Below are positions 33,212-42,097 of a stretch of 64,000 nt of DNA, in pieces; within the stretch, counting starts at the first letter, position 1; every line of letters starts with the position of its first letter. The DNA is taken from assembly GCA_963734025.1 (NCBI GenBank), contig CAVTFR010000013.1:62001-126000 (forward strand), given 5' to 3'. This stretch comes from JACVRW01 sp963734025 (lineage in GTDB: Bacteria; Actinomycetota; Thermoleophilia; Solirubrobacterales; Thermoleophilaceae). The translations under genes and the position numbers were made by a program. The notes beneath the pieces were generated by a model. The model did not search any database and was not told where the DNA came from. It saw only the letters and a program-made list of their open reading frames with translations.

Positions 33212-34165
33212 CTATTCGACGGCGGCACGCGCCCGCGGCTCCTGCTCGCGCGCGAGGACCGAGGCGAACGGCGGGCGCTGCACTATGCGGACGTCCATGC
33301 CCTCGCTGCCGGCGAGCGGCTCGGCCAGTAGGCGCGAGGATGTGGTGCCGGTGAGCCGCCCGTCGCGCCGCAGGCGAAGCAGGACGGACTGAAGAACGGT
33401 CGCGGCCATGGGAGTCAGCTGGGCCAGCGGCCGGTGGCGGTTCTGGCGAGTTCCGAGGTTGACCTGTGCCATGCCCTGGAGGCCGACCTGCCACCAGGCG
33501 TCGATCAGCATCCCGGTCTCGACCGCATAGCGCGTGTCGAACGGGAGCTGCAGCAGCAGGGAGCGCCGCGCGGCGATCTCTCCCGCGAGCGGCTGACCGA
33601 ACACGGCCAGCTCGGGATAGAAGGCGTTGAGGAGCGGCCGCGCACTCAGCTCGGTTACGCGTCCGCCGCCGGCCGGCAGCTGCACGTCGCCCACCTTGAA
33701 CGGGCGCCGGTAGAGGGCCTTCACGAAGCGGACCTCCGGGATCGCGAGGAGCGGCCCCACGAGCCCGATCACGAAGTGCTCACCGAAGTCCTCCGAGTCG
33801 GCGTCCACGAAGCAGACGATGTCGCCGTGGAGCACCGCCTGGGCACGCCAGAGCGCATCCCCCTTGCCGAACAGCGGCCCGGTGCCGGGGACGAGCGCGC
33901 GCGCGTCATGCAGCTCGGCGCCGAGGCCCGCGACGATCGCCTGCGTGCCGTCGGTCGAGCCGCTGTCGACGACCGCCACCTGATCGACGAGCCCGAGGTC
34001 GAGCAGGTCGAGCAGGGGCGCCAGCGTGCGCTCGATCGACTCGGCCTCGTCGAGCGTCGGGACGCAGACGGACACGGTGAAGCGGCGGCGACCCAGATCG
34101 GCGCGCGAGAAGTCCGCACAGTCGAAGGACCGCCCTCTGTTCCAGTCTGTGTGGTGGACGCTCAT
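33212..34165 (-). CDS. gpgS: Glucosyl-3-phosphoglycerate synthase (GT81)
   Basis: Transfers glucose from an NDP-glucose to 3-phosphoglycerate, the committed step to glucosylglycerate, which serves as a compatible solute or as primer of methylglucose lipopolysaccharides. 317 residues: NDP-sugar fold VSVCVPTLDEAESI, VDSGSTDGT, PLFGKGDALWR, the metal motif VDADSEDF and the acceptor-site segment FGQPLAGEIAARRSLLLQLPFDTRYAVETGMLID. Length is normal. The phosphatase gene follows with no intervening base, so both belong to one operon. Confidence 0.9.
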   Translation of the reverse strand: MSVHHTDWNRGRSFDCADFSRADLGRRRFTVSVCVPTLDEAESIERTLAPLLDLLDLGLVDQVAVVDSGSTDGTQAIVAGLGAELHDARALVPGTGPLFGKGDALWRAQAVLHGDIVCFVDADSEDFGEHFVIGLVGPLLAIPEVRFVKALYRRPFKVGDVQLPAGGGRVTELSARPLLNAFYPELAVFGQPLAGEIAARRSLLLQLPFDTRYAVETGMLIDAWWQVGLQGMAQVNLGTRQNRHRPLAQLTPMAATVLQSVLLRLRRDGRLTGTTSSRLLAEPLAGSEGMDVRIVQRPPFASVLAREQEPRARAAVE

Positions 34166-34216
34166 GGGGGGACAGAACCGGAAAGCCTGAGGAGGCCGTC
34201 CGTACTATGGCAGTCC

Positions 34217-36487
34217 GTGGCCCAAGTCCGGACGTCCTACCCCTGGGAGGCGGTTCTCGAAGCCGGGCGGGACGAGGAGCTCGTGGCCACGTCGCGCGAG
34301 CGCCCCCAGGCCGGGCTCGCCGAGCCGATCCCCGATGATCTCCATCCTGCGCTCAAGGAAGGGCTCGCGGGAGCAGGAATCGAGGCGCTCTGGGCGCACC
34401 AGACGGACGCGCTCGCGGCCGCCCGGCGCGGCCACGCGATCGTCACGACCGGCACGGCGAGCGGCAAGTCCCTGGCCTTCAACCTGCCCGTGCTGGACAC
34501 GCTCGCCACCGACCTCGCGGCGCGCGCCTTCTACCTCTACCCGACCAAGGCACTTGCCCAGGACCAGGCCCGCGGGCTCGCGCGCATCGGCGGCCGCTAC
34601 CTGCGTCACGCGATCTACGACGGCGACACGCCCCGCGAGGAGCGGCGCCAGATCCGGCAGCGCTCCAACCTCGTCCTCACGAACCCGGACATGCTGCACG
34701 TCGGGGTTCTTCCCAACCACCGCTCCTGGGGCGACGTGCTCGCCAACCTCGCCTGGGTGGTCGTCGATGAGGCGCACGTCTACCGCGGCGTGTTCGGCTC
34801 GCACGTCGCGAACGTGCTGCGCCGCCTGCGCCGGCTCGCGCGCGCGTACGGCGCCGAGCCGCGTTTCGTGCTCGCCAGTGCGACGATCGCCAACCCGCTC
34901 GAGCTTGGCGAGCGGCTCACCGGCCTCGAGCTCGAGCTCGTCGACCGAGACGGCGCGCCGCGAGCCGAGCGTCAGATCGCGATGTGGAACCCGCCGCTCG
35001 TCGACGAGCGGCTCGGCCGCCGCGCCTCGGCCCTGTCGGAGGCCTCCACGCTGCTCGCCGAGCTCGTCGAGCGCGAGGTGCGGACCATCTGCTTCCTCAA
35101 TTCGCGCCGCGGGGTCGAGCTGATCCAGCGCTTCGCGCGTGCGCGTCTCGAGGAGGCCGGACGCAGCGACCTGTCCGAGCGGATCGCCCCCTATCGCGCG
35201 GGCTACACGCCCGCCCAGCGCCGCGAGATCGAGCAGCGCCTCGCCGAGGGCGACCTGCTTGCGGTGGTGGCGACCAATGCGCTCGAGCTCGGCATCGACG
35301 TCGGCGACCTCGACGCCGCGCTGTGCGTGACCTTCCCCGGCACCGTGGCGAGCCTGCGCCAGATGTGGGGGCGCGCGGGCCGCCGCAACACCGGGCTCGC
35401 CATGTACGTGGCGGGCGAAGACGCGCTCGACCAGTTCTTCTGCCGCCACCCCGACGACTTCCTCGGCCGCCCGGTCGAACGGGCGATCCTCGACCACGAG
35501 TCCGAGGAGATCCACCTGGCCCACCTCGAGGCGGCCGCGTATGAGCTGCCGCTGACGCCCGAGGACGCCGACGTGTTCGGGCAGCGCTGGGAGGAGCACG
35601 CCGGGCGGCTCGTCAAGCAGGGACGCCTGCGCGAACGTGGCGGGCGCTATCTCCCGCGCGGCGAGGGCTACCCGGCCGCCCGCATCGCACTGCGCTCGGC
35701 GTCGCCGGACTCGGTGGTGATCGTCGAGGCCGCGGCCGGCGAGGTGATCGGGAACGTGGAGACCTCGCGTGCGCCGTCGGCGGTCCACTCGGGAGCGGTC
35801 TACCTGCACATGGGCAGCGCCTACGAGGTCGAGGACCTCGACCTCGCCAGGCGGCGCGCCGTCGTGCGGCCGTTCCAGGGCGACTGGTACACGCAGCCGA
35901 AGAAGGAGTCGGAGACCTTTATCGAGCAGGTGCGCGAGCGGCGCGAGACGTGCGGCGTCGAGCTGTCGTTCGGGATCGTCTCCGTCACCGAGCAGGTGGT
36001 CGCCTACCAGAAGAAGCGGGTGTCCGACCAGTCCGTCCTCGACCTGCTCGCGCTCGATCTCCCCGAGCAGGACTTCGTGACCCAGGCGCTCTGGTACGAG
36101 CTGCCCGAGCCGCTCCTGCGCGACGAGTTCCCGCTCGACGTCCTCCAGGGCTCGCTCCACGCGGCCGAGCACGGACAGATCGCGGTGCTGCCGCTGATCG
36201 CGATGTGCGACCGCTGGGACATCGGCGGGCTCTCGACCGCCTTCCACCACCAGACGGGCCGGCCGACGATCTTCATCTACGACGGCCATCCCGGCGGAGT
36301 CGGCATCACGCGCGCCGGCTACGAGCGCTTCGAGGCGCTCGTCGGGGACGCGCTGCGGCTCATCTCCGAATGCCCCTGCGAGTCGGGCTGCCCGTCGTGC
36401 GTGCAGTCGCCGAAGTGCGGGAACCTGAACGAGCCGCTCAACAAGCGCGGTGCGACCGAGATGCTCTCGCGCATGGCCGGCGCCTGA
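34217..36487 (+). CDS. DEAD/DEAH-box helicase with C-terminal zinc-binding DUF1998 domain (Hrq1/SftH/MrfA family)
   Basis: 756 residues. Motif I GTASGKSLAF, motif Ia YPTKALAQDQ, motif II VVDEAHVY, motif III ASATIANP, motif V NALELGIDVGDLD, motif VI QMWGRAGRRN, then the MZB/DUF1998 domain with four cysteines (CPCESGCPSCVQSPKCGN). Relatives are 3'-to-5' DNA helicases acting in crosslink or mitomycin repair. GTG 34217 is chosen: the frame is open far upstream but conserved sequence starts here (RTSYPWEAVLEA). Divergent from gpgS with a 51-base gap. Confidence 0.92.
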   Translation: MAQVRTSYPWEAVLEAGRDEELVATSRERPQAGLAEPIPDDLHPALKEGLAGAGIEALWAHQTDALAAARRGHAIVTTGTASGKSLAFNLPVLDTLATDLAARAFYLYPTKALAQDQARGLARIGGRYLRHAIYDGDTPREERRQIRQRSNLVLTNPDMLHVGVLPNHRSWGDVLANLAWVVVDEAHVYRGVFGSHVANVLRRLRRLARAYGAEPRFVLASATIANPLELGERLTGLELELVDRDGAPRAERQIAMWNPPLVDERLGRRASALSEASTLLAELVEREVRTICFLNSRRGVELIQRFARARLEEAGRSDLSERIAPYRAGYTPAQRREIEQRLAEGDLLAVVATNALELGIDVGDLDAALCVTFPGTVASLRQMWGRAGRRNTGLAMYVAGEDALDQFFCRHPDDFLGRPVERAILDHESEEIHLAHLEAAAYELPLTPEDADVFGQRWEEHAGRLVKQGRLRERGGRYLPRGEGYPAARIALRSASPDSVVIVEAAAGEVIGNVETSRAPSAVHSGAVYLHMGSAYEVEDLDLARRRAVVRPFQGDWYTQPKKESETFIEQVRERRETCGVELSFGIVSVTEQVVAYQKKRVSDQSVLDLLALDLPEQDFVTQALWYELPEPLLRDEFPLDVLQGSLHAAEHGQIAVLPLIAMCDRWDIGGLSTAFHHQTGRPTIFIYDGHPGGVGITRAGYERFEALVGDALRLISECPCESGCPSCVQSPKCGNLNEPLNKRGATEMLSRMAGA

Positions 36488-36575
36488 CGAACCCGCTCGC
36501 AGGATCCGTTGCAGCAAGCAGGAATTTCTTCCCAGATCTAAAGGGGCGCCGCAACATCCCGATGCGATTGTCACG

Positions 36576-37274
36576 GTGCGCCTTCGCCTCACCCTCCTCG
36601 CCTGCGTCGCGGCGCTCGCCCTGGCGGCGGCGCCGGCGGGCGCGGCGAGCGCTTCGGGCGGTGGAGCGGTCGCGCCGTCGGCGAACGGCATCGCCGCCCC
36701 GAGCGGCGGCACGGTGGTCGGCCAGCGCCCGGCCGCGCGGCGCAGGCCGGCGCGGCGCAGGCCCGCCCCGAAGCGGAAGCGGACGACCGCGCCGAAGCCG
36801 AGGCCGGCTCCCGCGCCGCCCTCCTCGCTGCCGCTCGCCCCGGCCGGCGAATCGGCCCACCACTTCCCCGTGTCCGGCAGCTACAGCCTCGGCGGGGCCG
36901 ACGCGCGCTTCGGCGCGGGCCGCATAGGCCATCGCCACCAGGGGCAGGACGTAGTCGCGGCCGAGGGCACGCCGGTCGTGGCGCCCTGGGCCGGACTCGT
37001 CGAATTCGTGCGCTTCCAGCGCAGCGGGGCGGGCTGGTACATCGTGCTCGACGGCGACGGCGAGGACCGCGACTACGTCTTCATGCACCTGCGCAGGGGC
37101 TCGATCCTGGTCGCGGCCGGCCAGCGCGTGGGCGCCGGGCAGCCGCTCGCGCAGGTCGGCAACACCGGCAGCTCGAGCGGCCCCCACCTGCACTTCGAGA
37201 TCTGGGTGGGCGGCTGGTACGACGGCGGCGAGCCGGTGGACCCGCTGCCGCTGCTGCAGCAGTGGGCCGCCTGA
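36576..37274 (+). CDS. Secreted M23-family (LytM-like) peptidase
   Basis: 232 residues from GTG 36576: signal peptide (RLRLTLLACVAALALAAAPAGA), then a Pro/Arg-rich linker (RPARRRPAPKRKR) that may bind the wall, then the lysostaphin-type domain. Zinc ligands: His and Asp in HRHQGQD, and HxH in SGPHLHFEIW. It would cut peptidoglycan cross-links or, if inactive, regulate such enzymes; all ligands appear intact. Ends two bases before the convergent DUF3352 gene. Confidence 0.88.
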   Translation: MRLRLTLLACVAALALAAAPAGAASASGGGAVAPSANGIAAPSGGTVVGQRPAARRRPARRRPAPKRKRTTAPKPRPAPAPPSSLPLAPAGESAHHFPVSGSYSLGGADARFGAGRIGHRHQGQDVVAAEGTPVVAPWAGLVEFVRFQRSGAGWYIVLDGDGEDRDYVFMHLRRGSILVAAGQRVGAGQPLAQVGNTGSSSGPHLHFEIWVGGWYDGGEPVDPLPLLQQWAA

Positions 37275-37275
37275 G

Positions 37276-38811
37276 CTAGTCGAACGTCAGCGTGACGCGG
37301 CCGGTGATGCCCTCGGTGCCGGCCGACATCGAGCCGCTCAGCTCGCCGAACGTGTCAGTGAAGAGCTGAGCGCCGAGGGCGCTGAAGCCGCTGAGGCCGA
37401 GCGCCGGCCCGAAGTCCTCGAGTACCGCGTTGACCAGCTGCTCGGCATCCGAGCGCATGACCACCGCGCCCTGCGCGCCGTCGACGGCCTGCGGTTCCTC
37501 CGCCGCGAGCTCCTCGGCCTCGTCCGCGTCGTCCGCCACCACCAGCACGCCGTCCACGACGCCGAAGGCGATGTCGTCGCCGTCGGCCTGGGCGAGCGTG
37601 TAGACACCCTCCCCGCCGTCCGGCTTGTCGATCGTCACGCTGCCGAAGCCGGCGCCCTCGGCGAAGCTCGGCAGCACGTCGGCGACCTTCTCGAGCGTGC
37701 GCGCAAGGGCCTCCGGGCGCTCCACCTCGGCGCGCACGCCGAAGCCGCCGTCGGGCGCGATGCTCGCCGCCAGATCACCCGTCAGCTGACCGATCAGGTC
37801 GTCGTCGATGCTGATGTCGAGGCGGGAGTCGAGCGTCTGCTTGGCCTGCGCGTAGTCGCCGAAGCCACTCGGGTCGAGCGCCTGTCCAGCCGCCTCGGCG
37901 AAGCGCACGATCTGCGCCGGGTTGCGGATCCCGAGCCCGACCTCACCGTCCCGCGCGAGGACGGGGGGCGCCTCGTCGCCCGCCGCGAACGGCAGATCCT
38001 CGTCGCTGAGGCCCTCGGGGTCGGTGCGCAGCTTCATCTGGACCTCGAGCTTGTCTTCCTGGGCCGACGCCGTCAGGCCCATGGTGCGGAGGGCGGCCAC
38101 CCACTCGACCTTGCGCGCCTTAGCGCCGCTCGGGTTCGACCCGATGAGCGCCTGCAGGTCCGTGAACACCCGCGCCGCGGCATTGCCGGGCAGGCCCTCG
38201 AGGCCTTCGTTGAAGGTGTCCTCGTCGAGCTTGTCGTCGCCCTCGGCGCGTTCGAGCGCCTGGTCCAGCAGGTCATCGGAGCCGGCGAAGATCACGACGT
38301 CGTCCTTGACGGCGAAGAACGAGCCTCCGTCCTCATACTTCGTCGCGCCGGCCAGCTCGCCGGCCTCGCGGGGCCCCGTCTTCTCGATCAGGTTGTCGAG
38401 CGCCTCCTTGTCCTTGGCCTCGAGCGCGGCAACGAAGTCCTGCGTCTCGGCGCTGTCGAGGAAGCTGGCCACGTCCGTGGCGCCGATGACGAACGGGTTG
38501 CCGAGGATCGGCTCCACGTCCTGCTCGAAGTCGACCTGCGAGCCGTCACCGGTGAGCTCCTCGCGCAGCAGCTCCTTCACCGACGGCGTGTCGATCGGGA
38601 ATCTGCCGAGGATCGAGTCGACCGCCTTGTACTGGTCGTCGTCGAGGTTGGTGTCGATCGCGACCGCGAAGGGCGACTCCTTCGGCAGATACGAGAGGGC
38701 GCTGTCCAGCGAGGTCGTGGCCGCGTCGTCGCCCCCGCAAGCGGGGAGCGCGATCACGGCAAGGCAGGCGAGGACGCTGAGGACTGCGAGGAGGCGCCGC
38801 ACCGGGCGCAC
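37276..38811 (-). CDS. DUF3352 lipoprotein
   Basis: 511 residues. Lipoprotein signal with lipobox ALPAC (Cys 25), followed by an acidic, Ala/Asp-rich protein built of alternating strands and helices that matches the DUF3352 family (SYLPKESPFAVAIDTNLDDDQ at the start; VVADDADEAEEL late). These are extracytoplasmic proteins of unknown role, frequent in Solirubrobacterales. No enzymatic motif is visible. It stands as a single gene. Confidence 0.8.
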   Translation of the reverse strand: MRPVRRLLAVLSVLACLAVIALPACGGDDAATTSLDSALSYLPKESPFAVAIDTNLDDDQYKAVDSILGRFPIDTPSVKELLREELTGDGSQVDFEQDVEPILGNPFVIGATDVASFLDSAETQDFVAALEAKDKEALDNLIEKTGPREAGELAGATKYEDGGSFFAVKDDVVIFAGSDDLLDQALERAEGDDKLDEDTFNEGLEGLPGNAAARVFTDLQALIGSNPSGAKARKVEWVAALRTMGLTASAQEDKLEVQMKLRTDPEGLSDEDLPFAAGDEAPPVLARDGEVGLGIRNPAQIVRFAEAAGQALDPSGFGDYAQAKQTLDSRLDISIDDDLIGQLTGDLAASIAPDGGFGVRAEVERPEALARTLEKVADVLPSFAEGAGFGSVTIDKPDGGEGVYTLAQADGDDIAFGVVDGVLVVADDADEAEELAAEEPQAVDGAQGAVVMRSDAEQLVNAVLEDFGPALGLSGFSALGAQLFTDTFGELSGSMSAGTEGITGRVTLTFD

Positions 38812-38830
38812 TGTAGCTACGGGAACAGTG

Positions 38831-39430
38831 CTAGGAGCCGGCCCGCATCCCGGCCAGGGCGAACTCGAGCAGGCGGCGCCAGTCGTAGGGCATCACGCCG
38901 AGCGCGTCCGCCGCCATGACGCTGCCGAGGCCGCACATGAGCGTGCGGATGTCGTCGACGACGAGGTCCTCGCGGACCGCCCCGGCCGCCTTCGCGCGAT
39001 CGATGACGGCCCCCGTCGCGGCGGTCAGCTCGGCGATGGTCGGCCTGGCCTCTTCGAGCGCCTCGTGCGTCATCGCGAAGATCATGCGCTGCTGCGCGGC
39101 GTCCCTCGAAGCGATCTCCGCCTGCTCGCGCACGAGGTCGGCGAACGACTCCCAGGGCCGCTCGTCCTCCTCGAACTTGGCGCGCGCTCGCACGGCGAAA
39201 TCGGAGAGCTTGATGCGGACGAGCTCGCCCACGAGCTGATCCTTCGTCGGGAAATGGCGGTACAGGGTGCCCACCCCGACACCGGCACGGCGCGCGATCT
39301 CGTCCATCTGCGCCTCGGATCCGTACTGGCTGAACACCTGTCGGGCCGCGTCGAGGATGCGCTCGCGGTTTCGGCGCGCGTCGGCGCGCATGGTTGCCAC
39401 AACCGGCTCGGCCGCTTCCCTCGTAGCCAT
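38831..39430 (-). CDS. TetR-family repressor of the adjacent MFS pump
   Basis: 199 residues from ATG 39430. Helix-turn-helix at about residues 20-65 (RILDAARQVFSQYGSEAQMDEIARRAGVGVGTLYRHFPTK), then a C-terminal TetR_C domain. The frame continues upstream to 39622, but that part crosses the operator region and is not coding. Divergent from the MFS gene across a region with repeated ACGGAAC/GTTCCGT half-sites, a classical arrangement in which the repressor controls itself and the pump. Confidence 0.9.
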   Translation of the reverse strand: MATREAAEPVVATMRADARRNRERILDAARQVFSQYGSEAQMDEIARRAGVGVGTLYRHFPTKDQLVGELVRIKLSDFAVRARAKFEEDERPWESFADLVREQAEIASRDAAQQRMIFAMTHEALEEARPTIAELTAATGAVIDRAKAAGAVREDLVVDDIRTLMCGLGSVMAADALGVMPYDWRRLLEFALAGMRAGS

Positions 39431-39453
39431 CGACGCAATCCTAACTCTTGGGG

Positions 39454-39509
39454 TTGACAAACGGAACCTTCGTTCCGTATTGTACACGGAACCGGAGTTC
39501 CTGTTCCGT
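39454..39509 (+). promoter_or_regulatory. Promoter and double TetR operator upstream of the MFS pump
   Basis: -35 TTGACA (39454-39459) and -10 TATTGT (39478-39483), 18 bases apart. Operator 1 lies within the spacer: ACGGAAC (39461-39467), CTTC, GTTCCGT (39472-39478). Operator 2: ACGGAAC (39486-39492), ten bases, GTTCCGT (39503-39509). The two operators' left half-sites are 25 bp apart. A bound repressor would block RNA polymerase directly. Confidence 0.8.
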
Positions 39510-39537
39510 TTACATCCGCCCCCGTAGGAGAAAGCCC

Positions 39538-41001
39538 GTGAGCCCCACCGACTCCCCCCGCGACAAGAACCTCGCCCTCGCCCTGCTCGCGATGGCGCAG
39601 TTCGTCGTCGTGCTCGACGCATCGATCGTGAACGTCGCCCTGCCGTCGATCGGCCGCGAGCTCGACTTCGCCCAGGGTGACCTGTCCTGGGTCATCAACT
39701 CGTACACGCTCTTCTTCGGCGGCTTCCTGCTGCTTGGAGGCCGTCTTGCAGACCTGCTCGGACGGCGGCGCATGTTCATCTGGGGCATGTGGCTCTTCGC
39801 CCTGGCATCGCTCGCCGGCGGGCTCGCCCAGAGCGACATCTGGCTGATCGTGGCGCGCGCGGTCCAGGGCCTCGGCGCGGCGCTGATCTCGCCGGCGGCG
39901 CTCGCGATCGTCACGACGACCTTTGCCGAGGGCTCCGAGCGCAACAGGGCGCTTGGTGTCTGGGGCGCCGTCGCCGGGTCCGGCGGCGCGGCCGGCGTGC
40001 TGCTCGGCGGCATCCTCACCGACGGCCTCGGCTGGGAGTGGGTGCTGTTCGTCAACGTGCCGATCGGCATCGCCGCGGCGCTCATCGCACCGCGGTTCCT
40101 CGGCGAGAGCCGCGACACCTCGCGCGGGTCCTTCGACATCGCCGGCGCCGTTTCGGTCACGGCGGGCCTGGCGCTGCTCGTCTACACCCTCGTCGACGCC
40201 AACGACGCCGGCTGGGCCTCGACCCAGACGATCGGGCTCGGCGCCGTGTCGCTCGCGCTGCTGGCGGCCTTCGTCGCGATCGAGCTGCGCACTCGCCACC
40301 CGCTGGTCCCGTTCTCGATCTTCAAGCTGCGCACGCTACGCGGCGCGAACGTCGTGGGCCTGCTCCTCGGCATGTCGCTGTTCTCGATGTTCTTCTTCAT
40401 CTCGCTGTACATGCAGCAGGTGTTGGGCTACGAGCCGCTCAAGGCCGGGCTCGCCTACCTGCCGCTGGCCGGCACGATCATCCTGTCCGCCGGCGCCGCG
40501 TCCGCGCTCGTCACTCGGATCGGCTTCAAGCCGACGCTTATAGCCGGGATGCTCTTCGTCACGGCGGGTCTCGTCTGGTTCGCGCAGGTCAGCGCACCCG
40601 GCGGCAGCTACGTCGGTGACGTCCTGTTCCCGTCGCTCCTGGCGGCCGTCGGGCTCGGCCTGGCCTTCGTCCCGACGACGATCGCCGCCGTGACCGGCAT
40701 CGAGCCGAACGAGGCCGGGCTCGCGTCCGGGCTCATCAACACCTCGCAGCAGGTGGGCGGGGCACTCGGGCTCGCGGTCCTCGCCGCAGTGGCCACCGCC
40801 TCGACGGACGACGCGATCGCCTCGGGCGAGCGCAACCCGCTCGTGTCGCTGACCCAGGGCTTCCAGGACGCGTTCCTGATCGGCGCCGGCATGGCGCTGC
40901 TCGGCGCGCTGCTCGCGGCCACCCTGATCTCGTCGCGCGACAGCCGTGAGCACGCCGAAGCCGCCCGCCGCGACCAGGCGCCGGCCCCTGTCGCCGCCTG
41001 A
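39538..41001 (+). CDS. MFS drug efflux transporter, DHA2 (14-helix, EmrB/QacA-like) family
   Basis: 487 residues with about 14 hydrophobic helices. DHA2 signatures: LDASIVNVALPSIGRELDF in helix 1, GGRLADLLGRRRMF (motif A), and GSGGAAGVLLGGILTDGLGWEWVLFVNVPIG (motif C region, split by helix boundaries). It would export drugs or toxic metabolites using the proton gradient. GTG 39538 follows AGGAG by nine bases. Regulated by the divergent TetR protein; followed by a strong terminator hairpin. Confidence 0.92.
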   Translation: MSPTDSPRDKNLALALLAMAQFVVVLDASIVNVALPSIGRELDFAQGDLSWVINSYTLFFGGFLLLGGRLADLLGRRRMFIWGMWLFALASLAGGLAQSDIWLIVARAVQGLGAALISPAALAIVTTTFAEGSERNRALGVWGAVAGSGGAAGVLLGGILTDGLGWEWVLFVNVPIGIAAALIAPRFLGESRDTSRGSFDIAGAVSVTAGLALLVYTLVDANDAGWASTQTIGLGAVSLALLAAFVAIELRTRHPLVPFSIFKLRTLRGANVVGLLLGMSLFSMFFFISLYMQQVLGYEPLKAGLAYLPLAGTIILSAGAASALVTRIGFKPTLIAGMLFVTAGLVWFAQVSAPGGSYVGDVLFPSLLAAVGLGLAFVPTTIAAVTGIEPNEAGLASGLINTSQQVGGALGLAVLAAVATASTDDAIASGERNPLVSLTQGFQDAFLIGAGMALLGALLAATLISSRDSREHAEAARRDQAPAPVAA

Positions 41002-41010
41002 TCCTTACCG

Positions 41011-41044
41011 GGGGAGCGCCGGGTACCCCCGCCCGGCGCTCCCC
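41011..41044 (+). terminator. Strong hairpin behind the MFS gene
   Basis: Perfect 13-bp stem GGGGAGCGCCGGG / CCCGGCGCTCCCC with an 8-base loop, nine bases after the stop codon. No T run. Confidence 0.8.
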
Positions 41045-41119
41045 TCAGGCGTGTAGACGGCGCGCCAGGGCTTCCCCGGGCCGCCCGGCGACGACCCCGG
41101 CGCGGGCTGAAGTCAATTC

Positions 41120-41148
41120 TTGACCCGTGCGACCGTTCCGGCTAGCGT
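41120..41148 (+). promoter_or_regulatory. Likely promoter of the aldolase-dhaLK operon
   Basis: -35 TTGACC (41120-41125) and -10 TAGCGT (41143-41148) are separated by 17 bases and fit the actinobacterial -10 TAnnnT. About 70 bases of leader follow. A 6-bp inverted repeat CGTTGC-AGCA-GCAACG at 41160-41175 could be an operator. Confidence 0.5.
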
Positions 41149-41217
41149 CGGACCGTCGTCGTTGCAGCAGCAACGGCACGAACAATCCCGGCCCCAGTCA
41201 AGAGGAGAGCTGGTGCG

Positions 41218-42093
41218 ATGCCGGTCGTCCCCGCCCTTGAAATCCTGGATCACGCGTTCGAAGAGCGCTACGGAGTCGCCGCGATCAACGTCGTCGACGA
41301 CCTCACCCTCGAGGCAGTCCTCGCAGCGGCCACCGAGCTCGAAGCGCCGCTCATCGTGCAGACCTCGCTGAAAACCGTGAAGTCGATCGGGGCGGCGCCC
41401 CTCTACTCGATGTGGCGCGCTCGTGCCGACGCGGTGCCCGTTCCCGTGACCCTGCACCTCGACCACTGTCCAGACCGCGAGTGGATCTCGACCTGCCTCC
41501 GCACGGGCTGGAACTCGGTTCTGTTCGACGGCTCGGAGCTCGACGTGGCGGAGAACACGCGCCAGACGATCGAAGTCGTGGCCGAGGCCGAGGGCCATGG
41601 CGCCCACGTGGAGGGCGAGATCGAGAGCGTGGTCGGCGTCGAGGACGGCATCGGATCGGAGAGCGGCGGCGAGGTCCACCCGGTGGAGGTCTCGGCGCAG
41701 TTCATCGCCGCCACCGGCGTGCACTTCTTCGCGCCCGCCATCGGCACCGCGCACGGCCTCTACAAGTCCGCGCCGCACCTGATGCCCGAGCGGGTGACCG
41801 AGCTCGTCGCCCTGCATCCGATTCCGATGGTCCTGCACGGCGGCACCGGGCTCTCGGACGAGCAGTTCGGCGACCTCATCTCCCGCGGCTGCGCCAAGGT
41901 CAACATCTCGACGGCGCTCAAGATCGCCTTCGTCGAGTCCCACCGCGAGTACCTCGAGGCCAATCCCGGGAAGCACGACCCGCCGTCGCTGATCGCGCAC
42001 GTCCGCGCCGCGGTCAAAGAGATGGCCGAGCGCCACATCCGGACCTTCGGCTCGGCGGGACGCGCGCCGGCCACCACCGCGGCCGGCGCGTGA
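41218..42093 (+). CDS. Class II ketose-bisphosphate aldolase
   Basis: 291 residues, zinc-dependent TIM barrel of the fructose/tagatose-bisphosphate aldolase family. Metal and catalytic segments: HLDHC (catalytic Asp and first Zn His), VEGEIES, GTAHGLYK (second Zn His) and LHGGTGLSDEQF (third Zn His); C-terminal KVNISTALKIAF. Typical FbaA proteins are longer (about 340-360), so this is the shorter GatY/KbaY-like form. It would cleave a ketose 1-phosphate or bisphosphate to dihydroxyacetone phosphate plus an aldehyde. First gene of an operon with a phosphatase and dihydroxyacetone kinase. Confidence 0.88.
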   Translation: MPVVPALEILDHAFEERYGVAAINVVDDLTLEAVLAAATELEAPLIVQTSLKTVKSIGAAPLYSMWRARADAVPVPVTLHLDHCPDREWISTCLRTGWNSVLFDGSELDVAENTRQTIEVVAEAEGHGAHVEGEIESVVGVEDGIGSESGGEVHPVEVSAQFIAATGVHFFAPAIGTAHGLYKSAPHLMPERVTELVALHPIPMVLHGGTGLSDEQFGDLISRGCAKVNISTALKIAFVESHREYLEANPGKHDPPSLIAHVRAAVKEMAERHIRTFGSAGRAPATTAAGA

Positions 42094-42097
42094 CGGT

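Noticed and set aside
33434..34216. Upstream extension of the helicase frame
   Set aside because: It covers the gpgS gene on the other strand and has no similarity to helicases; the start was set at GTG 34217.
34205..36712. 835-codon minus-strand open frame
   Set aside because: Shadow of the helicase gene; no motifs.
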